Below, piece by piece: positions 1 through 7,187 of a DNA stretch of 39,753 bases. A program made the position numbers and the translations under genes. A model generated the notes under the pieces. That model ran no database searches, was not told the DNA's origin, and saw only the letters and a program-made list of their open reading frames with translations. Each line of letters begins with the position of its first letter. Position 1 is the first letter of the stretch. The stretch lies in the NCBI GenBank assembly GCA_021769035.1, contig JAETTP010000019.1, positions 1 through 39,753 of the forward strand, in the 5' to 3' direction. Source of the stretch: Bacillota bacterium (GTDB lineage: Bacteria > Bacillota > Dehalobacteriia > UBA4068 > UBA4997).

Positions 1-114
1 ATTGAAGCCATAGCCAGAAGTTTGCTGCCAATAATTCAAACATACTACGAAAGCGATGCAGGTAAGCGAGATTTTGCAGAATGGCAATCTAAACAAACAA
101 AAAAGTGCAGATAG
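1..114 (+). CDS. C-terminal end of an unrecognised protein (partial)
   Basis: An open frame enters from the left edge and stops at TAG 112-114, giving 37 residues that start IEAIARSLLPIIQTYY and end in a lysine-rich tail. The piece is helical, with the acidic/aromatic pattern seen in small accessory proteins of clostridial conjugative elements, but this is an impression and not a family assignment. It lies outside the tRNA-Ala direct repeat at 250-309, so it belongs either to the chromosome or to a neighbouring element. A hairpin follows at 123-170. The start codon is outside the window. Confidence 0.45.
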   Translation: MEAIARSLLPIIQTYYESDAGKRDFAEWQSKQTKKCR

Positions 115-122
115 CGTAAAAT

Positions 123-170
123 AAGCGCCAGAAAACAGTTGAATAAGGGTTTTCTGAAGCTTATAGTTTT
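123..170 (+). terminator. Hairpin after the partial gene
   Basis: CAGAAAAC (129-136) pairs with GTTTTCTG (149-156), extended by AAGC/GCTT, and is followed by the T-rich stretch TTATAGTTTTAG. It is likely the terminator of the gene entering from the left. Confidence 0.5.
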
Positions 171-200
171 AGTAATTTTTCAAATCTTCCATATAGGTTA

Positions 201-242
201 AAAATCCGAACCCACCGCCGATTGGCGTTAGGTTCGGATTTT
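201..242 (-). terminator. Terminator behind the displaced tRNA-Ala 3' end
   Basis: AAAATCCGAACC (201-212) is perfectly complementary to GGTTCGGATTTT (231-242), and the loop holds a further CGCC/GGCG stem. Read on the minus strand it directly follows the CCA end of the tRNA-Ala fragment and is followed by a T run. It is probably the original chromosomal terminator of the tRNA-Ala gene before the island inserted. Confidence 0.7.
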
Positions 243-249
243 CGTGTTT

Positions 250-310
<61 letters not shown>

Positions 311-415
311 ACAACCGCCTATGCACCCCAAATTTGCACCATACATTAAGGACATCTTCAGCTGATTTAACTATATTTGTCCCAAGCTCTTATAGATTCT
401 TGTTTTATTAAACTT

Positions 416-2044
416 TCATTGAGCTATTGGCAATTCTTCAGTTTCATTTTCAGTTACTGAATCTATGCCGTTTAAGAACTGTTCAACATTGATATTGAAC
501 TTAACCTCAAGCTGATAATCTCTATGCACTGTAACTCTCTCTATGATATAGCTACATATCATCTTCTTGACAGCCATATCACTTTGGTCAAATATTTCTG
601 ACCAAGAGGCAATGCGGTCATATTCAGCTTTCATATCCGCTATTATAGCATGCTTTTGCTCTAATTGCAAGGTTAGGTCAGTTACCCTTTTACTGCTGTC
701 TAAAACCTTATTTCGGGTTTCTTCCAGCATTTCCGATAACACATCTTTAGGCAGTTCACTTTTACCTTGAATAGCTTTTAACAGCTCAGATTTCAAGGCT
801 TCATATTACTTATTAGTCTTGCAATTTTCAGTTTTTACTTTATGCAAATCTGCCTGCAAATCATTCATTTGTTGCTGTAATGCTAATCCAACAACCTGCT
901 CACAAGACACCGCTTTCATTTTATCGAAAACCTGATGTAAAATCTCGGTAATCATACTATCTAATATGTGCATAGTGTAGCCGGTTTGGCCGTTGCATTC
1001 CTGCCTGCGGCGAGTTTTGTTGTAGCAAACATATCTGATACGCTTTCTCTGAATTGGCGTACCGTCTGCCCGTCTGGTTACCGTACCGTTGGTTGTTAGT
1101 ACTAGCCTGCCGCCGCAGTGTCCGCAGAACACATTACCGGAGAGTAGGGATTGACCTGTGGTGTTCAAGGGCACTGTTCTATGTTCCTTGCGTTCATTGC
1201 TGCGCTCTAGCATTAAGCGTTGAGCCATATCGAACAGCTCCGGATTAATTATCTGCAATTCCTCAAATGGTTCGGAGTAGGTTTCACCGCTCCTTAATAT
1301 GCCTTTATACATTGGGTTATGGAGTATACCGCCAATGCTGGCGTCGTGCCAATTCTGCCCTTTGCGGTTTTTGATACCTTGCTCATTTAAGAAGTTGGAT
1401 AACCGCCAACGGCCAAAGCCTGATGATACGCACAGGTCAAACATCATTCTCACAACTCTGGCTTCATCTTCATCAATAACCAGCTTGTAGACTTCGTGCT
1501 TACGCTTGTTGAGAATGCCGCTTTTCTCCAGTCTATAACCATAAGGAGCGTTGCCGCCTCTAAAGCGACCTTCCTCAACCATCTGGCCTAGCGCAGTTTT
1601 TGTGCGAATTGAGGTTTTCTGGCTTTCACCGTCAGCCTGCCAAAAGCGTATGTAGTTGGTGAGCCTGTCGGTATGGGATTCAAAACGCTGCTCGCCCTCA
1701 TTAACGCTCCAAACACGGATTCCTTTCTTAACAAACCATTCTACTACGAATGGGGTTTCATCAGATTTGCGGCCAAGCCTATCGAACATAAATACCAGCA
1801 ATATATCAAATTTGCCTTGTTCGGCATATTTCTTGATGAGCTGCAATTTATCTCTGTCATTGGCGCTAACTTTATAACCGGACACCCCGGTTTCCTGCTC
1901 CTCGCCTACAATCTCCCAGCCCATACGACTAGCGAATTCGTGGCAGGCTTTACGCTGTATAGGAATATCTGCGTTGTTCTTATCGTCGTGATCTACCTGT
2001 TTGGCGGTAGAAACTCTGTATAAACAATATACTCTTTCAGCCAT
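416..2044 (-). pseudogene. Large serine recombinase, interrupted by an in-frame TAA
   Basis: This is a site-specific recombinase of the large serine (resolvase/invertase) family used by conjugative and mobilizable elements to integrate and excise. The resolvase domain begins MAERVYCLYRVSTAKQ, with the catalytic Arg10 and Ser12 of the YxRVS motif. It is followed by a recombinase domain (GGNAPYGY, LNEQGI) and a zinc ribbon (CGHCGG, then CYN and a further Cys). Codon 413 (806-808) is TAA, and the same frame then continues without a break for about 130 codons of the coiled-coil C-terminus, giving a normal length of about 540 residues. ATG 2044 is the start because AGAGAGGA precedes it, while the upstream TTG at 2068 has no SD. 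A nonsense mutation is likely. A functional 412-residue form or readthrough is less likely. Confidence 0.88.
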
Positions 2045-2048
2045 TTTA

Positions 2049-2092
2049 TCCGTCCTCTCTATTCTCAAATTTAGCTTATATGAGAGGGCGGA
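2049..2092 (-). promoter_or_regulatory. Hairpin that sequesters the recombinase SD
   Basis: On the minus strand TCCGCCCTCTC (2092-2082) can pair with GAGAGGACGGA (2059-2049) with one C-A mismatch and a 22-nt AT-rich loop. The second arm is the recombinase SD itself, 4 bases before ATG 2044. If transcription begins upstream of the hairpin, translation of the recombinase would be held down until the stem opens. Seen in sequence; the regulatory role is inferred. Confidence 0.5.
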
Positions 2093-2191
2093 CTTCCATA
2101 TTCACTTGTCAAAGATCTCGACTTTCAAGGTCAAGCATATTATGCCACATCTTCCTCTCAAAAGCTATTACAATTCCCAAACAGTTGGCAT

Positions 2192-2335
2192 TTAAGCAAC
2201 ATGAGTTGGTTGGGTATATGTGTTTAACAGAGTTTGTTTAATCTGTTCTGCCACTGAAAGATTTGCTTTATCCGCAAAGATAAGCACAACCTTGTGGCCT
2301 TGAATCGTGGTTGTGATTTTTTGTGTTTTCTCCAT
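2192..2335 (-). CDS. Small TnpW-like element protein (47 aa)
   Basis: A 47-residue ORF starts MEKTQKITTTIQGHKVVLIF and ends HVA. It has a near-perfect SD (TAAGGAGGTG) five bases upstream and lies directly upstream of the serine recombinase in the same orientation. Short proteins of this size and place (TnpW-like) are common beside large serine recombinases in conjugative elements of the Bacillota, and their role is unknown. The assignment rests on size, position and general look, not a database match. A diverged second copy lies at 5647-5796 without an ATG. No terminator separates it from the recombinase, so the two may be co-transcribed through the SD-sequestering hairpin. Confidence 0.65.
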   Translation of the reverse strand: MEKTQKITTTIQGHKVVLIFADKANLSVAEQIKQTLLNTYTQPTHVA

Positions 2336-2620
2336 AGACACCTCCTTAATTTATTTCAATATACTCAAGCACAGCCATAACCCAGAGTTTTTGCCGGTTT
2401 ATCCTAAATCAGTTCCTGCCCCTCGAAGATATTTCAGCGGCGTTTTCTTGTTCTTGGCAGGCTCGTCCAGCAAAGCTGAGGTCTTGGTCTACTTACCCGA
2501 ATAAGAATGTATCACTTTAGGCCGTTCATTAAATTGTCAAAGAGCAAGAGTGGGAGAGGTTTCAAAAAATGCTCATACCCCTCCTATACTCCCTCCCAAA
2601 TATTTAGCAGATGGATACCA
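2205..2620. repeat. Long diverged direct repeat, copy A
   Basis: About 415 bases match 5663-6078 in the same orientation at roughly three quarters identity by eye. Best conserved are the small TnpW-like ORF, its SD and leader (AATTTATTTCAATA, TTTATCCTAAATCAGTTCCT, AGCGGCGTTTTCTT). The two copies bracket the nuclease/ATPase operon and the response-regulator remnant. They could be ends of two nested or tandem elements, or an old internal duplication of an element's regulatory region. Confidence 0.75.
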
Positions 2621-2649
2621 AAAAGACGCAAAAAAACTGAGAACCTTTC

Positions 2650-2678
2650 TTGTTGTTTTATATTGATTATGATATACT
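2650..2678 (+). promoter_or_regulatory. Sigma-A type promoter of the nuclease/ATPase operon
   Basis: TTGTTG (2650-2655), 17 bases, then TATACT (2673-2678) with an extended TGA just before the -10 box. It lies about 110 bases upstream of the first gene of the operon and points at it. Confidence 0.5.
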
Positions 2679-2790
2679 ATTACACAAGCAGAACAGTAGA
2701 GTAATCCCGTAAGTCCAATGACACATATTCTCAAGGAACGTTAAAAGTAATTGAGGATTTCTTTGTTGAAGCAAGGAGGTGGATAAGCCA

Positions 2791-3786
2791 ATGCCAAAAT
2801 CGTCAAACGCAACTTCATCAGCCTTTGGGTGGGAGTTTCAGAGCAATGCCGCAATTATGCTGATGTTGGATAATATTAAAGAAGCGTCTAAAGTTAAAGT
2901 CGAAGGAGAGAACGAGGACGTTGAAATTACTTTTTCTAACGGAAAAACTTTGATGGCGCAAGCAAAAGCCGTTGAAGATCCCAACGACTTTAGTAACGTA
3001 AAAACGAAACTGGAAGAAGCTTTGCGAACTTTGAACGCTGCGTCTAAGATTATCGGTGTTGAACATCTTGTTTACATTACAAATTCTCCCAATCCCTTCA
3101 ACAGCATACAGACTATGCATAAGTTTAGCGGCCCTATTAATAGGGTGCCGTTTTCTGAGTTGCCGCCAATCTGCCAAAACAAAATAAACGATATCTGTTC
3201 AAAAAACGGGTATAATATTGACAGATCTATGTTGATGGTTTGCGTTATGCAATTTCATGGCGAATCCGAAGACGAGCGTTACAAGGTGTTGCATTCATCG
3301 ATTATGGAATTTTTTAATAGAATTGAAGTTTATAAAGTGTCTGTAAACAAAATACTGTCGTTATGGCAAACTGCCTTTAGGGTAAACTCCTCACAAAGAA
3401 CTTACGTAATAACCAAGGAAAGTATGATGTGGCCAATTATCGCAATTCAATGCGAGGTGCACGAAACAGACTTGGAGGATGATGATTACGACGAAGCCGA
3501 CGTAACAGAGATATTACGAAAGTATAAGGCTATAATAAACAATTATAGCGAGCGGTTTGAGTTTGTTTCAACGGTTCTCAGCGATTTTAGCGACTTCTAT
3601 CCCGCTACGAAATCAAAGGAAAGGGTTAAGCGGTTTATATCTGAAAGATGGGAACAATACAAAAGGGACTTCGACTTGAAAAATACAGATACAGATATAG
3701 AGAAAATTGTAATCCAGCTCACTCTTTCAAAAATCCTTAAAAGCCGCAGGGAAATTGTCAGGATAAAAGGAAGGGTGAAATTATGA
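2791..3786 (+). CDS. Cap4-like (DUF4297-type) PD-(D/E)xK nuclease, putative defence effector
   Basis: 331 residues. The N-terminal 60 residues hold GWEFQ (13-17), a helix, then Glu38, EDVEI (Asp43, Glu45) and AQAK (Gln57, Lys59). This spacing matches the PD-(D/E)xK core of dsDNA nuclease domains such as Cap4/DUF4297, which are effectors in CBASS and Lamassu-type anti-phage systems. The remaining 270 residues are helical and unassigned, perhaps the part that contacts the partner ATPase. ATG 2791 is chosen because AAGGAGGT (2773-2780) lies 10 bases upstream. The alternative GTG at 2779 overlaps that SD. The stop overlaps the next gene's ATG by four bases, so the two are translationally coupled. 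Fold assignment is inferred from motifs. No nucleotide cyclase gene is nearby, which argues against CBASS. Confidence 0.6.
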   Translation: MPKSSNATSSAFGWEFQSNAAIMLMLDNIKEASKVKVEGENEDVEITFSNGKTLMAQAKAVEDPNDFSNVKTKLEEALRTLNAASKIIGVEHLVYITNSPNPFNSIQTMHKFSGPINRVPFSELPPICQNKINDICSKNGYNIDRSMLMVCVMQFHGESEDERYKVLHSSIMEFFNRIEVYKVSVNKILSLWQTAFRVNSSQRTYVITKESMMWPIIAIQCEVHETDLEDDDYDEADVTEILRKYKAIINNYSERFEFVSTVLSDFSDFYPATKSKERVKRFISERWEQYKRDFDLKNTDTDIEKIVIQLTLSKILKSRREIVRIKGRVKL

Positions 3787-5243
3787 GAATAGTTTCATTG
3801 CAAGTTAATATAATGCAGCAAACGCTTTTTGGTGATAATCAAAAAACTTTTGAGTTTACTTCTGGAGTGAACATTGTTTATAGCAAAAAAAACAGTGCTG
3901 GTAAAACCACTTTACTACGGCTGCTTGCGTACGCCTTGGGTTATCAAATCCCAAGTACGCGTGGTATTCGTTTCTCCGACTATGAAACTATACTTACGGT
4001 AATAGGCGACAATGATAACGAAATTGTTTTAACTAGAAATCGCAACTATATAGAGGTTGTTTACGATGGAATGGAAAAGGGATATTCTCTTCCCGCCGAT
4101 CAGAACGAACTGCATGCTTTCGTTTTTGGGATTGAAAATCTGGAGGTGATTGATAATCTTCTTGGTGCGTTCTATGTTGATCAGGAAAAAGGGTGGACTC
4201 TGTTAAATCGTGGAAAGGTTATCGGTAATATTCATTTTTCTCTTGAATCACTGCTCAGGGGATTATCGAATAAAACAGACAATGCATTAACGCAAAGACT
4301 CGCCATGGTTAAACGAGAGCTTCGGAAGTATAGACACATGCTTGATGTCGCTAGATATAAGGCGGAGATAAATAAACTTGGAGAAATCGCTTATTTAGAT
4401 TCTACAGCCGATGAAATCGAAGTCGCTTTAGAGCTGTTGTATTGTGAAAGAAAACCGCTTGAAAAAGAACTTCGTCGTATAAAGAACGTAGTCAGAAAAA
4501 ACAATAGTTTTGAAAAGTATATTACATCTTTTAGACTTCGGGTAAGAACACCGAATGGCAATGAAATTCCCGTTAACAAGGATACCCTAGTCGGCTATGC
4601 TGATACGGCTCATCTTCTCGTTGCAAAACAGAATATAATTTGTGAACAAATCTCGGAAATTGACCGAAAAATACATCGGCTAAAGACAGAGCAAGACAGA
4701 GAGGCAATGCTGTTTGACGTAAAAAGCAGATTAGAACAATTTGATATTGAAATATCAAAAATAGACGTTGACGCTTTGGCTACGCAGCGGATTATTGCAA
4801 GTCTGGAAAAAGAGCGGAAAGGTTTAGAGGAACAAGTTATTGCAAGTGTTAAACAGAACAATCCTCTTGTTGCTGAATTGCATGGTCTTATTTCACAATA
4901 TGCTACTCGTCTTGGTTTAAACGAGAAGTATGTGAGTGCACGAAACGATTACGTTTTTACAACCGATCTAAAATCCTTATCAGGTGCAATATTTCATAAG
5001 GTAGTATTCGCTTTCAAAATATCGTATGTGGCGCTGATTAGAAATCACGTTGGCGTGTATCTCCCGATTATTTTAGATTCGCCAAACGGACGTGAGGTGA
5101 GCGAGGAAATTGTAAATGAAATGATGGCGATATTGGCGGAAGATTATGCTGAACACCAAATCATAATCGCCTCCATTTACAATAGTTATGACTTTGCTGA
5201 TAAAAACGTAATTGAATTACAGGATCGACTTTTGCCGTTTTGA
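3783..5243 (+). CDS. SMC/RecN-like ABC ATPase, partner of the nuclease
   Basis: 486 residues with the architecture of a short SMC/Rad50-type ATPase. A Walker A variant SKKNSAGKTT lies at about 34-43 (the first Gly is replaced by Ser). Coiled-coil arms (about 165-380) are rich in Glu, Lys and Leu. LSGAIFHKVVFAF matches the position of the ABC signature. LPIILDSP near the end is Walker B, with Asp432 and no canonical following Glu. A SIYNS segment follows at the position of the switch. In Lamassu and ABC-3C systems such ATPases sense DNA or phage structures and control a nuclease, and the ATGA overlap with the Cap4-like gene supports a two-gene unit here. Known LmuB proteins are usually longer, and no third small subunit is seen. 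No terminator is visible right after it. Confidence 0.65.
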   Translation: MRIVSLQVNIMQQTLFGDNQKTFEFTSGVNIVYSKKNSAGKTTLLRLLAYALGYQIPSTRGIRFSDYETILTVIGDNDNEIVLTRNRNYIEVVYDGMEKGYSLPADQNELHAFVFGIENLEVIDNLLGAFYVDQEKGWTLLNRGKVIGNIHFSLESLLRGLSNKTDNALTQRLAMVKRELRKYRHMLDVARYKAEINKLGEIAYLDSTADEIEVALELLYCERKPLEKELRRIKNVVRKNNSFEKYITSFRLRVRTPNGNEIPVNKDTLVGYADTAHLLVAKQNIICEQISEIDRKIHRLKTEQDREAMLFDVKSRLEQFDIEISKIDVDALATQRIIASLEKERKGLEEQVIASVKQNNPLVAELHGLISQYATRLGLNEKYVSARNDYVFTTDLKSLSGAIFHKVVFAFKISYVALIRNHVGVYLPIILDSPNGREVSEEIVNEMMAILAEDYAEHQIIIASIYNSYDFADKNVIELQDRLLPF

Positions 5244-5379
5244 TGCGTGTCTGTTATATGCGTCCAACCAAATTGATTTAGATTGATGATGAAAAAAAGG
5301 TCTAGCAACATTTGGTGCAGCTATTTTTCATACCAATTCCAAATTTCCGTGCTATACCGTTATGCAAGGAGGTGAGCCA

Positions 5380-5628
5380 ATGGCAATGTTACTAATATTT
5401 TAGAATGATCGCAGAGCAAACGAGGCAATCTGCGAATATCTAAAATCCGCATTTTCCATAGTTATACCATCTTACAACGATAACAAAGCTATACGGCTTT
5501 TCCAGCAGAACAATATCGACCTTATGGTTTTAGATGTTATGTTATCTCACATTAGCAGACTTTTCGTTCTACATGAGATACTGCAACTTAGCACGATTCC
5601 TGTTCTGTCCATTTTTTTGAATGGCTAA
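5380..5628 (+). pseudogene. Response regulator receiver domain remnant
   Basis: An SD (AAGGAGGTG) and ATG 5380 open a frame with an early in-frame TAG at codon 8, then continue to TAA 5628. The translated remnant fits a CheY-like receiver: an acidic pair after the TAG, NEAICEYL as first helix, IDLMVLDVML carrying the phospho-acceptor Asp, and STIPVLSI as strand 4. The rest of the receiver and the whole DNA-binding output domain are missing. No sensor kinase is nearby. It is most likely a leftover of an element's regulatory pair, and not expressed as a functional protein. Confidence 0.75.
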
Positions 5629-5646
5629 TCCCAAATATTCAGCTGT

Positions 5647-5796
5647 TTAACCAACTGCAATTGATTTGGTATATGTGTTTAACAGCGTTTGTTTAATCTG
5701 TTCTGGCACATAAGGATTTGCTTTATCTGCAAAGATAAGCACAACCTTATGGCCTTGGATTGATGTTGTAATTCTCTGTGTTTTCTTTTTTTCTAT
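5647..5796 (-). pseudogene. Second TnpW-like copy with its ATG lost
   Basis: This 49-codon frame is clearly homologous to 2192-2335: it shares ITTSIQGHKVVLIFADKAN and EQIKQTLLNTYT. The codon at the start position is ATA instead of ATG. The SD AAGGAGGTG is kept, and a GTG exists in frame, but it is part of that SD. Either the gene is silenced by the ATG-to-ATA change or it uses a very poor start. No recombinase follows it, unlike the first copy. The body of the frame is open to a normal stop, so the loss is probably recent or the reading frame is still under some constraint. Confidence 0.7.
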
Positions 5797-6078
5797 TGGC
5801 ACCTCCTTAATTTATTTCAATACATTCAAGCACAGCAATAGCCTATAGTTTTTCCGGTTTATCCTAAATCAGTTCCTGGCCCAATTATTCCAGCGGCGTT
5901 TTCTTCCTCTGACTAGCTTGCTCAGATATTCTGGAGTCATTGCCTGCTCCAGATAGGAGTATCACTTTAAGATGGTCATTTAGATTTCAAAGATCGGAAT
6001 AGGGGCGAGTGGTCTTTCCAAAAAAATGCTCATATCTCCTCTATAACTCACTTCCAAATACCTGGGGTGAATATCCAT
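5663..6078. repeat. Long diverged direct repeat, copy B
   Basis: Partner of 2205-2620 in direct orientation, with the same order of conserved blocks around the TnpW-like frame, including the AATGCTCATA block near its right end. A strong hairpin terminator begins directly after it. No intact gene was found in 5629-6240 apart from the decayed small frame. Confidence 0.75.
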
Positions 6079-6084
6079 AAATAA

Positions 6085-6125
6085 AAGAGTTCTACAGATT
6101 TCTATTACCTGTAGAACTCTTAAAT
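6085..6125. terminator. Bidirectional terminator
   Basis: AAGAGTTCTACAG (6085-6097) pairs perfectly with CTGTAGAACTCTT (6109-6121), with an 11-nt loop and A/T runs on both sides. It separates the repeat copy B region from the minus-strand gene ending at 6245. Confidence 0.7.
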
Positions 6126-6244
6126 TAATTTTGCATTAATTTTAATCTATTTTTCAAGCTCAATTAAATCTAATTCTTGTAGTAGTTCATCTTCAGTGGG
6201 CATATAAGGTAAATATTTGAAAAGGTTAAATAAAACTTACGCAG

Positions 6245-7078
6245 CTACATTATTTTTTTCTGCCATATATGTAAAATTCTATCGGCATTTTCTTGAATTT
6301 CCATATTAATCTGTTCAAAAGTTGATCCTTTAAGTTGTAATAAAGAACAATACTGATCATTATATTGTTCTATCATCTTTTTGTTAAGTTGACCAATGGT
6401 ATGTAAAATATCTTGCATTCTAATATTATTTGTTTTATTAAGTATTTCTTCACAAAATTCCAAATCTTCTTTAGAAAATGTATTTGGTATATTTTTTTCT
6501 ATCTCAATTGTTTCTTTTGCTTTGATTTTATGATTGAAATATCTTATTAGTGAATATGCCTCCAATTCTTCTTGACAAATAGGCTCTATTTCTTTTGTAA
6601 AATTGCCTATTGCATTAATTAAGAATTTTATTTTTGGATAATCGTTAATATTCAAGTGCGCATTCAACTTATCAATAGCAGTACGACAATATATTTGATA
6701 TTTTTGAATTTTTTGTATGGCAGTATTAGGGTCAACAAATCCCGTGTCCATCGTATCTAACCAAGGTTGCATAGGATTGATATTGTCAAGTGCGTCTGCT
6801 AAAATAGCTTCAATTTTTTCCCACTTTTCTTTTTCATTTTTAAGATAACTATCTCTGTAAATTTGTTTTCGTGTAAAAAAAATCGTAACGACCATTGCAG
6901 TTGCTGTGGCAGTTGCACCAAGAATTGTTCCGTAATATGAAATAACATCTGCGGCCCCCCACATTGTTACATAGATAACTTCATGTTTATATGCTTCGTT
7001 AATTATTATGGGAATTATAATAATCGCAAATATTAAAATTAAAAATACCAGTCCAAATTTTTGAAAAAATTTTGTCAT
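6245..7078 (-). CDS. Unknown membrane protein with two N-terminal TM segments
   Basis: 277 residues. A first hydrophobic helix (about 9-27, FGLVFLILIFAIIIIPIII) is followed by a short loop with WGAADVISYYGTILG. A second helix (about 52-70, ATATATAMVVTIFF) leads into TRKQIYRDSYLKNEKEKWE, then a 200-residue soluble helical domain that should face the cytoplasm. No catalytic motif is recognised. Membrane-plus-helical-domain proteins of this type are frequent in prophages and defence islands of the Bacillota, but the function is unknown. The SD AAAGGA precedes the ATG, and a TTGTAT-17-TATAAT promoter lies at 7134-7162, so it is a single-gene unit. It is AT-rich like the rest of the island's unknown genes. 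Confidence 0.7.
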   Translation of the reverse strand: MTKFFQKFGLVFLILIFAIIIIPIIINEAYKHEVIYVTMWGAADVISYYGTILGATATATAMVVTIFFTRKQIYRDSYLKNEKEKWEKIEAILADALDNINPMQPWLDTMDTGFVDPNTAIQKIQKYQIYCRTAIDKLNAHLNINDYPKIKFLINAIGNFTKEIEPICQEELEAYSLIRYFNHKIKAKETIEIEKNIPNTFSKEDLEFCEEILNKTNNIRMQDILHTIGQLNKKMIEQYNDQYCSLLQLKGSTFEQINMEIQENADRILHIWQKKIM

Positions 7079-7133
7079 AATATTCCTTTCTTTTGTTTAT
7101 TTGAAATCTTTATAACAGTATTTTATATTGTTA

Positions 7134-7162
7134 ATTATAACATTTTATATATAGAAATACAA
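7134..7162 (-). promoter_or_regulatory. Promoter of the membrane protein gene
   Basis: On the minus strand TTGTAT (7162-7157), 17 bases, TATAAT (7139-7134), about 55 bases before the ATG at 7078. Confidence 0.55.
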
Positions 7163-7187
7163 CATTTTTGAAGTAATCATTTTTATA

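Noticed and set aside
416-796. Separate 126-residue coiled-coil gene downstream of the recombinase
   Set aside because: It is in the same frame as the recombinase with only TAA between, starts at TTG without SD, and matches the family's usual C-terminus.
2779-2790. GTG 2779 as start of the Cap4-like gene
   Set aside because: It is part of the SD AAGGAGGTGG. ATG 2791 has correct spacing.
6147-6236. Minus-strand frame ending in PYMPTEDELLQELDLIELEK
   Set aside because: It looks like the C-terminal end of a protein, but no start or upstream part exists in frame, since the region upstream is the next gene. It may be a relic, but cannot be supported as a feature.
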